Assembly (NCBI GenBank): GCA_036365515.1
Contig: CM070874.1
Span: forward strand, 169,146,797-169,210,796
Direction of reading: 5' to 3'
DNA length: 64,000 nt
DNA from: Torymus aiolomorphi
Lineage: Eukaryota; Arthropoda; Insecta; Hymenoptera; Torymidae
In this document: piece by piece, positions 43,364-55,399 of the stretch
Layout of the letters: each line of letters begins with the position of its first letter
How positions within the stretch are numbered: position 1 is the stretch's first letter
The notes under the pieces: model-generated
The model's input: only the letters and a program-made list of their open reading frames with translations
Told to the model about the DNA's origin: nothing
Database searches by the model: none
Made by a program: the position numbers and the translations under genes

Positions 43364-43912
43364 AATAATGTTGGTAACTTACAATTAGATCTTACATGTA
43401 AGTTTTGCAATGCAAAATATTATCCTTTTGAACTATCTCGAGACAAAAACTTTTCCAATTGTCATAAAGGAAAAGTAAGTTTACAAGAAGATCCTACATA
43501 TCCACGAGAAATTGCAGAATGAGCAATCGGAAACACTTTTGTAAGTAAAACTTTTAAACATTGTATTAGATATTATAACAATGCCTTAGTCTTTGCCAGT
43601 TTTGGAGCTACTTTTGCGAAATTACCTGATAAAGGTCCTTCTGCCGTACGGATATGTGGACAAGTTTGCCATAGTACATATGCACTGCATCCCAATGAAG
43701 TAGATAGACGAAAGTATGGGCAATTGTACATTCTTGACAATGAAGAAGCAAGTAAAAATCGACATATTCATAATTTTAAATGTTCAATGCCAATAATAAA
43801 ACAATTAGATATGATAATAAGAAGATTGCACCCATACGCAGAGGCCTACAATATGATGCATGAAGTAGAAAACCAAGAAAAGGCATGTTCGATTAAAAAT
43901 CGCTGGTAACTG
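43364..43912 (+). pseudogene. Helitron Rep/helicase protein, N-terminal domain fragment 1
   Basis: One frame reads LTCKFCNAKYYPFE, then KGKVSLQEDPTYPREIAE, a TGA stop at 43520, then IRYYNNALVFASFGATFAKL, RICGQVCHSTYALHP and GQLYILDNEE. This is the Helitron_like_N domain: a CxxC, 'IR.YN.a..FaS.ga', 'GQ..H....L.P'. It ends after NMMHEVENQEKA, and the same protein continues at 57655. Helitrons replicate by rolling circle using a HUH Rep and PIF1 helicase; those parts are not in this window. Confidence 0.8.
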
Positions 43913-44088
43913 CTTTAGCAGAATGCTTTCTCAAAGAGAATTGATAAATTACATAAAATAATTTTTTTAAATGTATATTTTAATATAAAATTTCATTCTT
44001 TCTGCATATCTGATTTTCCATAACTACAATTATTCAAAAGGATCAAGAAAATTATATTTAAAATAGTTATGTAGTAATTATTAAATTG
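43913..44088. other. Left edge of an insertion that separated the Helitron halves
   Basis: TGCTTTCTCAAAGAGAA at 43929 recurs inverted at 57628-57644, just before the Helitron frame resumes. These may be the terminal repeats of an older element into which the Gypsy element later jumped. Confidence 0.45.
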
Positions 44089-45192
44089 TGTAACGTCCGT
44101 GTTACAATGTCGCGATAACGGTAAAGTAAGCGCGATAAATGTTCCAGTTTCGGTTTACGCCTACACGTAATAACCACGGGAGTAAGAACGCGTGAAAATT
44201 GCTAATCGGACTACCAAAATAAATAATGCTAATGCGCAAAATTCATAAAATGGCAAATGTCAGCGTCAGCGAACAATTAAAGAGACAGAAAAAAGATAAA
44301 GGATAGCGATCTACAGAGTTACTTACTTTGGGGTGGTTGCGGTTGGCTCGTTCTCTCAGTTAGCCCTCGGCAGTCTCAGGACCCAAGCGCAGCGGGCGAT
44401 TCAAATGGCAGAAGAATAGGATCGTAGAAATAAAGTAACACTCCAAAAATGCAATTATGTGTTGTTTATTAATTGCATTAAGTTACGTTACATTGTTACA
44501 CACTGATTGTAGTCGAGATATAATATCAACAATTATTCGCGAGACTACAATCAGAGAAGCTTGATAATTATTCTAAGTTAATTTCACACGGAAAATATTC
44601 TAAGTAAATTCGGCTCGAAAATATTCTAAGTAAATTCGGCTCGATAATATTCTAAGTAAATTCGGCTCGAAAATATTCTAAGTAAATTCGGCTCGAAAAT
44701 ATTCTAAGTCCGAATACGATAAATTAGTCGAAATTATTCTAAGTCCAAGTTACAATTTAAATAAGCGACTGACAAGGGCTTCGCCCTACGAAACAAAATG
44801 AGCAAAAGCTTCTGCCTCGAGTGGAGGCGCGATGCGGCTTTTATACCCGCGCTTCTATCTAGGGCAGATACAAAGATAGGGGAATGTAGAAAATCTCATC
44901 TTTGCATGGGGTGAGAAAGGTTCGGATGGGGGATAAGGTTACTCTGGTTCAAAAGTGGCGCGTGCCAAGGACAAAGGTTGGATCGATAGGAGGTAGTGCT
45001 AAAGGTAAGGTAGGATTCGTTGGTGGAAGGTCATGTTACCGCAAGAGCGATTGTCTCTCATAGGTCACTTTATTGCTAGTAGGTGGCGTTACTGACAGGA
45101 AAGTAGGATTCATGGCAACATGAGGGAAAAAAAGGTTGTAGGGTGGTAAGGATGGGTAGCGAAAGATGCGATCAGTCGTGCTCGACGTGACA
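44089..45192 (-). repeat. 3' LTR of Gypsy 2
   Basis: 1104 bp. Contains about five copies of a 26-bp unit (ATATTCTAAGTAAATTCGGC core, 44587-44705) and a TATAAAAG box on the minus strand (about 44848). The other LTR has only about two 26-bp units. A G-rich tract (TTTTTGGGGGGGG on minus) abuts it at 45193 as polypurine tract. Confidence 0.88.
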
Positions 45193-48158
45193 CGTCCCCC
45201 CCCAAAAACGTGCGCTGCAGGGCGGCGCTTGCGGGTTCATCCGCCCAAGTATCGCAATTTTAACATACGCCTTATGTCTGATTGTCTTCGAAGCCTTCCT
45301 TTCCAAACTTCAGGTGCAAGATGTAACCTCTTCCTGTTCGCTCTGCCTTAGCCTGCCTAGTAGCGGGCGAAGTATGTTATAGTCGTCGTTTTCCACTCCG
45401 CAACTTCCTTGTCCTCGTCAAATTTGAAAGCGTATCCATGATTATTAAGCTCGTTTAGTCAACGCAGGTTCTCTCTGTTGCCATGCCGATAGACCGGTAT
45501 TGTCCAATAGCTTCCAGGTATTTCCTCCCTTGAACAAATTAACACTTGCCTTACTATGAGCAGATGCAGTTGCCTCCTGTTCATCGCCGCGCCCTGGTTC
45601 TCCTTCACTGTGGCCATACATGAATCGTACCACAGCGAACCACAGAAAAATAATTCGCAGCAGCCTAAACTGCAGACGGTTGCCTCTGGTTATCCCCTTC
45701 GGTTCCCGCTCGTCGACTTCAATGTTTGCCTTTGGAGTGCGTCTACCTTGCTCTACTAGATTTGTGTCACCTCCATATCCCTCATAACAACGGCAGCTCG
45801 TCAGATAAAGTGAATCCGTAAGGCTATGCGTATCCCCTTTGGTCGTTGACGTCCAAAAGGTCGTTACGTTGCTTGAAGTCCACGATGAGACTCCGCCATA
45901 GCTGAGCGACGGCATAGCCGTACGAGTTGCGCTGTGTCGGCAATTACTAAGTATTGGCGGGCAAAGTGTAGTGTCGGAAGCTTGCAATGGGAACGCTGTG
46001 GCTAGCACGATAGCTGGCGAGTGAACATTCCCTCGACCGCTTGGTTTCAATTTTGATGGGGTAGGAAAATTAGTAAAAAAAAAGGGAAAATTGGAAGGAA
46101 AGTATCGTACCCTAATCGACTTTTTCTTTACTGACAAATTTCCTCTACCCAAGTTTACAAATTCCCTATTGATAATTTTTATACCATATAACAATACCAT
46201 CTTTATTTTCTTCACCCAGCTATACTGGCGTTACAGATGTGCTTGTTTCGCTTAATTCTGAGTAATACGATAATCCTACAAAAATTGCAACGCAAGGTTG
46301 AATAATGCAGTATTCCTATACAGAATAGCGATCCAAAACTTTATTTTAATCTTTATTTTCAAGTAAGGGAAAGACTAAAAAGGTAAATATTTCTACAAAG
46401 CTAACAATAATCAGAGTAAGAAATACAGAAAGTACTATGTATAACAAATCTTTTGTTGAAATCTCATTTCGAATGTCAATCACGTGTACACTATGCTAAT
46501 TTTCGAAGTTTTGTTTAATAGATAATTCTTTGTGCAAGTTTCATTTAACATTAGGTAAGTACCTCAATGTCCCAGTCATTATAGACACCGTTGAATCCTT
46601 CACGTTCGTCAATTCGCATTCTACCATTCTTTGGAAATTCAATTATTTGACAGTCCGAAATCGGAATTTTATAAACTTTCCGGAATAAGCAACTTCTAAC
46701 CTAAATTTGCTTACAGTTGAAATAAGTCATAACCCATTCTTTTGAAAATAACGCCCTCTTTCTTGTGAAAACTATATATTACCTATGGTAAATTGCAATA
46801 ATTAGTTTTTGATAAGAGCATTTTCTCACAAGACATAAGATTTTTAAAATAACACTGATTTTCACAAAAAAAAAAGAAAACATTTCTTTCATTACATATT
46901 CTTTCATTGATTTATGCATAAATATCAGTTCCCTATATCAGCCACTATCATAAGTATAGTTCACCTGCAGTTGTATAATAAACTCGATTAGCGTTTTGTT
47001 ATCCGGATTTAGTCTGAAAAACTGGAAAAGATTGCATTGCGTACAAAAAAAATGTCCTTATTTGTAAAAGGTACAACTCTTCCAATAAATAATTCACTAT
47101 TACACTATATCTACTTTTACAACCCAATCGAATAAAATAGATCGAACTTTTGATAGAAAAAACTGCAAAGCTAAACTTTTCGTATCTCTTATGCTTAGCA
47201 AAGATTTATTTAATTCCGCCGATGTAAACGAACAGCACCTTTTGGCGATCCAGTAAATCGCATAAGTTCGATACGAGCTGTTTAGTTTTGAATACAATAT
47301 CCATTAACGCGTGTAAATTTTTCAAGCTAAAGTCAAGATTGAGTTCTGTTTTTGTATTTTCCAATCGGAAATTCTTTTACTTTATTATCCAACCTTTCAA
47401 ACTATTTGCCATAGCCGTTCTCTCGCTTGCGTAATCATTCTATATTATATAAATATAGGTTCTTTTTCACACGTCATAATTTTGACCTTGTCGTCTCGCG
47501 ATGTCCACATTGCCCTATTAATTTCTTTACAATTTTCTAACAAATAGCTAGTAAGTGGTACATTGTACTCCTCCCCCTTGAGACAACGGCAAGGTCATAA
47601 GATAACTCACTCTTTTTCAAATTATTAGTTAGTGCGCCTAAACTATGCAAATCTACCTATATCTAAGATTTTTATTACGTATGTTATCGTGTTATCGGAT
47701 TCATTTAATTGCTGATACGCGTCTTGTAAAGTAATTTTTCTTCATCCAATTTCGCTGGTTTAAATTACATACTGGTACAAATTCGCATTTCCAAATGCCA
47801 GTCCTGGATTGGTGTCGATTGCATAATAGTAAAGTAGTCCATCCCCTGCACGGATGCTAGAAAGAATAGCAGAAATCCAGTGACTTCGATTAATAGTTTG
47901 ACGTCCACTGCTGCTCGCTTTAAATTACCATTTGTTCTAAAAAATTTCAAAGGACCAAGTTAAAACTGCTAAGAATTAAAAACCCATTGTGTGTACAATT
48001 TTGAAGAATCTTTATCTGCAAACATGAAAGTAATATGTTATCTTTATTAGTCCGAAAACTGGTTTCAATTTCAAAGTTGTTGCAAAGATAACCATCAAGG
48101 TCCTCATCTGTAACATGAATAAAAGTATTAACTTTCCAAATTAATTTAAGCTTTCTTT
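45193..48158 (-). pseudogene. Env-like third region of Gypsy 2, decayed
   Basis: About 3 kb between integrase and 3' LTR, longer than a UTR needs. At 47950-47765 a minus-strand frame has a signal-peptide-like stretch VTGFLLFFLASVQGMDYFTI; the hydrophobic core is followed by a polar mature start. Nearer the 3' end, the frame at 46215-45445 (256 codons) includes RIIFLWFAVVRFMYGH, possibly a membrane segment. No cleavage site or fusion peptide could be recognised, and stops are frequent. A third ORF encoding a glycoprotein is known from errantivirus-type Gypsy elements; the assignment here is by position and hydrophobicity only. Confidence 0.4.
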
Positions 48159-49489
48159 TTACTCTTCCAAGCTTTCGGAATCTGCGGGTGGTTTAACATG
48201 CGACAAGCGTAAGCGATTACTATGCACGACTTTGGTTTTATTTTCCTTAATTTGAATTTTCACATTGCCATTTTCCCAGATTTCAATTATCAAGTAAGGA
48301 CCCGAATATTGATTATCAAATTTATGCGGTTTTGGCCCGCTCTGCAACCATACAAAATCGCCGATTTTGAAATCCTTAGGATTTGATTTTTTATCGTAAT
48401 ATTCCTTAGCTCTTTGTTTAGCCTAAAGAAAAACTAGTTTTTCTTGTGCGGTTCTATGGAGAAAACTCAACCTCTCGACCAAAGTTGTCATGTACCCTGC
48501 ATAAGTAGGCAATAAATCTTCCGGCTCTAAGGGGTCGCTCGAGGGCACTCTCGCAGGCGCCCGAACATTAACTCGAACGGAGTGTGTTGGGTTCCTTCAT
48601 GTTTGCCCGTGTTGAAATTAAACATTGCTAACTCAACCCACTCATCCCAATCTAAATGTTTAGTGGCAAACATTTTCAAAAATTCACTAAGTGGCGAGTG
48701 CGAGCGCTCTAAAGAGCCGTTAGATTGAGGGTGAAAAGCGGTAGTTTTTACTTGCTTAATTTTAAATCGTTTTGCAACGCGCTTAACTAATTTACGAAGA
48801 AAATTGGTGCCTTGATCAGTAAGCATAGCTTGTGGTGCGCCGAAAGTACAGATAAAGCGTTTAAAAAAGGCGTCTGCTACAGTAATAGCAGTTTGGTCCT
48901 TTAAAGGGACTCCCACCGAAAATTTTGTCAATTGATCCTGCATAGTTAAAATGTACTCGGACTCGTTTTTAGTTTTCGGTAACGGTCCTACAATGTCCAA
49001 ACTAACTGTGAAAAATGGAATACAAGGGTGATCCGTTATAATCATTTTCTGCTTTGTTTTGACCCGAACAAATTTTTTAAGCTGGCAAGGAACGCATTTT
49101 TGAATGAAGGCTTGTATGTCCTCCTTTAAATGTTCTCACTGATATTTATATTTAATTCTATTCAAAGTTTTCGTTACGCCTTTGTGCCCACCCGCCGCCG
49201 AACAATGAGCTTCGTGAATTATATCCGCTCTTTTACTCGGCTCTGGGTGCTGTATGAGTCCACGGCAAATAATTATTTTAACACTATTATTACCTAACTC
49301 ACGTCTTAAACAGGCCAAAATATCTTTAAATTCAACATTTTCGATATTACTGCTCCTAGCCATACTAAAAGAAACAATTTGGTTAATGTTTAACAATTTG
49401 GCTACCTTCCTAAATAACTGTGTCAAAATTTCTAAGGTATCCCATAAGCTATTTTTACTTTCGCCCCTAAGCGGTAATACCAAATGCAT
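48159..49489 (-). pseudogene. pol: Gypsy 2 integrase
   Basis: Three broken frames. 49489-49136 ends with HEAHCSAAGGHKGVTKTLNR (the HHCC finger, His side). 49045-48527 carries the catalytic core: SLDIVGPLPKTKN (Asp), LTDQGTNFLRK (Asp) and PQSNGSLERSH (Glu), then LAMFNFNTGKHEGTQHTPFE. 48347-48159 has YSGPYLIIEIWENG, the GPY/F module before the C-terminus. Frames between pieces do not connect without indels. Confidence 0.85.
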
Positions 49490-49618
49490 TTTTTTATTGG
49501 CCTTTATGGTTTTGGGCTCTCCCGTTACTAAACTCTCGAAACGCGGAAGCTTCCGTAAATCCTTTAATTGCCTAGATCCCTCATCGAGTGGGTCTCCGTC
49601 AGTGCTTACAAAATAAAG

Positions 49619-51591
49619 CTAACTATCTTTCCTCATAAACAGTTTCTCTCTGCAATAGATTATATTCTCTTGAGGACTGACCGTTTTCGGCGCGTTACCT
49701 TTTTCGTTGACCGCGTCCTCGTCCCCGAAAGTCATGTCAGGAAAGGGATCCTTAAACGCCGAGACGTTGTCGCGCCCGGATGCTTCCCCGCACGCGACCT
49801 CTCTTGACATAACTGTTTGCTCACTTTCCTCGGGCGCGAACGCTGTCACAGCTGGTGAGATTGGTCTGTCTCGTGTTTCCTTTTTATAGCCTTCCGCAGC
49901 TTGGACCTCAAGAGGCGCAGTCGCCTCGCTATGTTCTAGAGGGGACCCGCATTCCTGAACCTCTTCGACCGCGGGGGCTAAATTTCTTTTACGCGGCGCG
50001 AGGGCTTTAATAGCCTGTTTATATTTTTCACTGGCTTGGCGGCCCGCACGCTTACGCGTGGCCATTGCATACAAGGTAGGCGCGCCGTCCCCCTGCTGGC
50101 TTTGCCGCTCCTGGGTCGGCTCTACTGCCTGTTCGCCAGCGACAGGATGGCGCCCCTCTCCGCCTATGCTGACTTGTGTAGCTACACATACTTTTTCCGA
50201 AATCGGGTTGCGCGAAAGTGCGTCCGCATTCAGATTTAATTCACCTTTCTTATAGAGTACGTCGAATTGATAGTCTAATAGTTTTAAACGCCAACGCGTG
50301 ACTCGATCCTGGATCATTATGATTATTCAACCAAACTAGTGGCCTGTGATCGGTAATTAAAGTGATTTATTCCCGTATAAGTAAGGTTTGAATTGTGTAA
50401 TAGCGTACACGATTGCTAATGCTTCATTTGAAAACGTACAATAATTCCTTTCTGCTTGATTCATCGCGCGCGACACAAAGGCTATGGGACGATCTTTTCC
50501 AATTTCTCCTTGCGATAAAACTGCCTCGATCGCGTACCCGCTAGCGTCGGTACTTACTAAAAACTTTTCTTCGAAATGCGGATGCGCTAAAACCGGTGGT
50601 TTACATAACTTATCACGCAGAGTCTCAAATGCCGTTTGCGCGCTCTCATCCCAAACAAAAAGTTGTTCTTTTCTAAGAAGGTCTGTTAAAGGCTTGGCTA
50701 TTCGTGCAAAGCCATTAATAAATCGCCTATAATAACCAGCTAGCCCTAAAAATTGTTTAATATTTTTCTGATTTCTAGGCACTGGAAATTCTTTAACTGC
50801 TTTTAGTTTTTCCGGGTTCGGAGGTAAACCGTCGCTGCTAATTATATGTCCCAAATAATTAATTTCCGATTTAAGAAACTCACATTTTTCCGGTTGCAAA
50901 ACTAAATTAGCATGGCGCAGTTTTTCAAATAATTTCTCCATTGTTTCTATGTGCTCGTTAAAAGTTTTAGAGTACACGCAAATGTCATAAAAAAATGAAC
51001 CACGTTTTTCATACCTGCAATTACTTTAAGAACGAGTGACAAAAATACCGGAGCGCTTGTTTTTAATCCAAAAGGTGATCTCACAAAATGAAATAAACCG
51101 AGCTCACAAGAAAAAGCTGTTTTTTCTCTGTCCTCAGCTTTAATTTTAATTTGATGATAACCCGCGTATAAATCGAAAACTGAGAAAAATTTGGCATCAC
51201 CGAGTTGATCCAAAATATCCGCTATATTCGGAACCGGATGATTGTAATCGGGTATAATGGCGTTTAACTTTCTAAAGTCTACTACTACCCCAAATTTTTT
51301 CTTGCCGTCGGGTCCCGGTTTTTTGTCAACACAGAACACCGGCGCCGAGTATAAGGCGCTTGTTGAAGGCTCGACGATGCCTTTCTCCAACATTTCTTTT
51401 ACCTGCCTATTGATCTCTTCTTTTAAAATAGGTGGGTGTCTAAATTGTTTAATTCTAATTGGAATATTCGTTGTTGTAGGTATCTCATGTTCAATTGCAT
51501 TAGTCGCGGGCATAATATCTCCCGTTAAATAGAATCGATCTGAATATTTCACAAGGAGTGACTCAATCTCGAATAATTGATTAGGTGACAA
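49619..51591 (-). pseudogene. pol: Gypsy 2 reverse transcriptase and RNase H
   Basis: 51591-50947: FRHPPILKEEINRQVKEMLE, IVEPSTSALYSAPV and FSVFDLYAGYHQIKI, then a shift in a T-run (about 50990) exactly at the YxDD box. Neither frame gives an intact YxDD there, so the active site is lost. 50977-50357: CEFLKSEINYLGHIISSDG and FLVSTDASGYAIEAVLSQGE (RNase H first Asp). 50317-49619: RNase H end LLDYQFDVLYKKGELNLNAD, followed by a long charged spacer before integrase. Confidence 0.85.
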
Positions 51592-51600
51592 ATGCTTAAG

Positions 51601-53490
51601 TCATAAAAGCTCTTTCAATTTAGTCACCCTCTTATTTCCTAAAAGGAAAACTATGTCCGACATGCACATAATTTGATGGGCGCGTGGCTCCCCTATTTTA
51701 TGGCTCCGTCTATCTACCCTAGTTTGGCTACTTAAGTGCGGAGGGTGCGGCCTATGCTTCCATACTGACCAGACTACTCCATTTATATTTCTTTTAATTT
51801 CATGCAGCAATTGTCGTAAAGCACATAACTTGTCAGAGGTCACCTCGTCGTCCGTCACGCGATACTCGCTCATTTTCTTAAAAATAGGTATGGCGGTGCA
51901 ACAAATAACAGACAAAGCGTTAGCGTATAAGCGTAATAACGAGGCGCATCTCGAATTTTGCAAGTAGGCTAGCTTTCCAAGCTTGACCTGCACCCCCTCA
52001 ATAAGGTGTGCCAGCTGAAAATCCTCTCGGACTAAAGCATACGACAACGCCCTGGTCAATTTATTACTTTCGCCCTTCTCTATATTGTTGCTCAATGACA
52101 ACTTTTGGCGACTTAGTAAATTACTAATTTTGCTAAAACTATTCCTTTTAATCTTAGTCCTTTTATAAGTTTCATGCTTGTACTTAATACACCTAAAAGT
52201 CCTTATTTTATTACTCACAAAATTTACTTTTCTTTTATTTCTATTCAATGCACTGACACCCATACTATTTTTACAAGTTAAAATTTCCAAATTTTTCTTA
52301 TTTTCTACCAAAACGCATTTATTAACTTTACTTTCTAACTTAGTCAAATTTTTTACAAGAAGATCTTCACTAACTATTTTCCCAATTTTTATTTAACAAA
52401 TTCAAATTCTGCTGAGGTACGCTATCATTTAACGTTTCTTCACTAAGTAAATTATTTCCAAATATAATTCTGTCCACTTTTCCTTTCAAACTTTTATTTT
52501 TACCAAGCTTAGTTCTCAAATTTTGCTTTTTAGCTATTGTAACTAATCGATTTCTAATTTTACTTCCAAATCTTTATTTTTATCAATTTTCAAGTTTAAG
52601 CTTTTATTTTCACAAATTTCATTTTTCAATTCTCTAGTTTTTTCAAATTTCAAATTCAAATTTTTGTTTTTACAAATTTTATTTTTCAAATTGCTAGCTT
52701 TTTCAAGGTTCAAATTCAAATTTTTGTTTTTACCAATTTTATTTTCCGAATCACTAGTTTTTTCAAAGTTCAAATTCAAAATTTTGCTTTCACAATTTTT
52801 ACTTTCCAAATCACTAGTTTTTTCAAATTTCAAATTCAAATTTTTGTTTTCATCAATTCTATTTTTTAAAACAATTTTTTCCAAGTCATGCTCGGTACAA
52901 ATTTCAAATGGGGCAATACTTTTAAGAGAAGAAAAACAAACATCTGAAATAACTTTCTTATGCGAAGCAGGTAAATCGCTATAAACGTTCCGAGTGCTAC
53001 ACTCGCCTAAAACAACACTGGATTTGTCCGACCGAGCAGTTGCAACGGGATTTTTCGCGTGTCCGCGTCCGGAATTACGCTCATCCCCCCACATCGTACC
53101 CTGCGTTACTTCCTTATGTCGTTCGGCTCGTGCCAAACATACACTCTCTTTGTTTATTGGCCGCGCGATATCTACACTACTCGTGCACCGTAAACTGATT
53201 ACGTGAGAAGCGATTTCCAAAAAATTTTCTTCATAATTAATTTTTGCCCCGTATTTTCTTAACATTTCGCTACCGATTAACCCGTCCTCTTCAATAGGAA
53301 AAACGTCAGGAACCAAATGGAAATACAATGTCAAATCGCGGAAAATCAAGGGTATTTTCCCGCGCGAGTTAATCGATTCCTTAGTAATATCCTTAAGTTC
53401 AAGAATTTCGTTTTCAAAATCAATGGCTTTACTAGGTTTTTTTACTAATTTTAAGCAAAGACGGGCCTGCTCCCGTTTCTAACATTAATT
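51601..53490 (-). pseudogene. pol: Gypsy 2 protease and spacer
   Basis: Near 53490-53449 a frame reads LMLETGAGPSLLKI, the protease flap entry with Glu where the catalytic Asp is expected. The frame 53349-52543 has DVFPIEEDGLIGSEMLRKYG, then a long Lys/Asn spacer of repeated NLNLKFEKT-type units (52543-52870). The 52347-51601 frame is a basic spacer without recognisable domain. The repeat-rich linker between protease and RT is unusual. Confidence 0.65.
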
Positions 53491-53577
53491 TGAGCGATAC
53501 CTGATAATTTTGAAATGGCATTTCTATTACAGGTGACTTACTATTTATACTCAACAAGATGGACTTTCGCGCAAATT

Positions 53578-55263
53578 TTAATTCTGATTTGTGTTTGATT
53601 GGTGTGGGCGCGTGCTTTCTGATAGCCCCCAGGTCGCGCCCTGTGCCGCGGGGCTGTTCGCGTTTCCCACTTCACGTTGTAATTTTTCTCTATTTTTTCT
53701 TTCCAATACCTGGCATTCATTCTTCCAGTGTCCCTCTTTTTTACAATAATTGCAAAGTTTAACAAAATTATTGAGTTGATTCGATTGTGCCACTGCGGGA
53801 CTGTGCGATCGCGGTCTATATTGATTTTGTGAAACTTGGGGCGTGGCCGGCCGCGCGCTAGCCAATGGGTTCGCGGCTGGCGCCGAGACGTGCGCTTGGA
53901 TAGCTACGGGCCGCGCCCATGTAGTCGGCTGTATCGCCGATTGCTATGTATCCGAGGATAATGATTTTAACGTCCAACAGTTTTTCGCGATATGATTTCT
54001 TTTGTCACAATATTGATAAATTTCTGCTGGTTTATTTTGAACAATTTTAACTTCAGCCGATTCTGCTTTCAATTTGTTATTTTCTTGATTTAATTTACTT
54101 TTACGCGTTGGTTCGGTTTTCTCTAAATCGGTAAGCTCACGCTCTATTTCTATCGCTTTTTCTACAGCTTCCTGAAAAGTTGCGGCCACCCCCATGCACC
54201 TCTTAATTTCCCAATCCATACCGCGTACAAAAAATTTTAATTTGTCAGCTTCCACGTGCTGTGTAAAACCCGTATCATCCCTTTTTTCTCTTTTTGCAGC
54301 CTCTTTTAATTCTATTGCGATACGCCTAACTCTGTTTGCGAACGTTATAATGTTTTAATTTTCTCTTTGCCTGGCCGCGGCTAATTCCCCCATCAAAGTG
54401 TGATGTGTTTTATACGATCCGAAATTTGCCTCAAAATATTAAACTAGATCCGTCATATTAAAAAAAACTAACTCCTCCATTGACCTTGCTGCCTCACCCG
54501 TTAGCCGTCGCCTAATTAATTTTACCAGGTCGGCTTCGTTTGCTGGAGGAATCATGCTAATGGCTTCTCTTAAGCCGAATAAAAAGGTACTAAGTGGAAT
54601 ATTGCTACCGTCAAATTTTGGTATGCAGTCTAGTGCATCTTTAATCGACAAATTTTTTAACGGAGTTAAAGTTGTATTTGGGCGAAAAGAATTCATGGTC
54701 ATTGGCAGTGTTGTTCTAATATTAGTAACTAAAGGCGTACTATGCCCCCTTTCCCCTGCTACGTGCGGGGTATAATTTACCGAATTTAATAAGTTTGCAT
54801 AAAAAATCACTTTATTTTGTGTATTATCCCCGTCTGCTGTGTTTATTACCGTTTTATACTGCGTAGCTTCACCGTCTTCCGTTAATTCTTGATCGGATTT
54901 GATTAGAGGTGGAAGTTTTTCGGTAATCAAATGTTTATCTACGCTCGAGATTGCTTCCATAATTTCAATAACACTAATATTGTGATGCATAAATTCGCGT
55001 AAAATGTCTATCATGATTTCATCTTGACAAATTTTTTCAACTAACGCCCTATCCGCGGTTTCTGCGAGAGACAACTGAAACTTCTTAACATCCCGAATTC
55101 TTTCCGGCTCTACTTCCGATGCCGATTGATATCTAGTCCTGAGCACTGCTACTAACTCATTGAGCGTAGCCGTAACTAACTTAGATTCCTCTAAACTAAG
55201 GTATTTCCGCAAAATCTCCGTTGCTTCTGAATTCCTAGCGACCGCACCGTTTGAAGCTGCCAT
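53578..55263 (-). pseudogene. gag: Gypsy 2 Gag
   Basis: 55263-54439 (274 codons) starts MAASNGAVARNSEATEILRK and ends in the capsid-like DALDCIPKFDGSNIPLSTFL and LIRRRLTGEAARSM. After frame breaks, 54255-53944 contains FVRGMDWEIKRCMG and a knuckle-like YQYCDKRNHIAKNCW that has Tyr where the first Cys should be. 53865-53578 contains an intact CCHC knuckle CNYCKKEGHWKNEC. Two knuckles fit an insect Gypsy Gag. Confidence 0.8.
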
Positions 55264-55363
55264 TCTAATAATTTATTTATATTTTTCTTTTGAATGCAAG
55301 AAACGAAGAGAAAAAGAAAATTTGTATAACTGTGGTATGTATGTAAAAAAAAAAAAAATTTCA

Positions 55364-55399
55364 CTATTTTCACTTTTATCCCGGAAGTGGGCCCCCAAT
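55364..55399 (-). other. Primer-binding site region of Gypsy 2
   Basis: Directly inside the 5' LTR on the minus strand: AT, then TGGGGGCCCACTTCCGGG. Position and TGG start fit a tRNA primer site; the tRNA is not identified. Confidence 0.55.

Noticed and set aside
45556..45759. Plus-strand ORF opposite the Gypsy 2 third region
   Set aside because: Short, no domain, antisense to the element.
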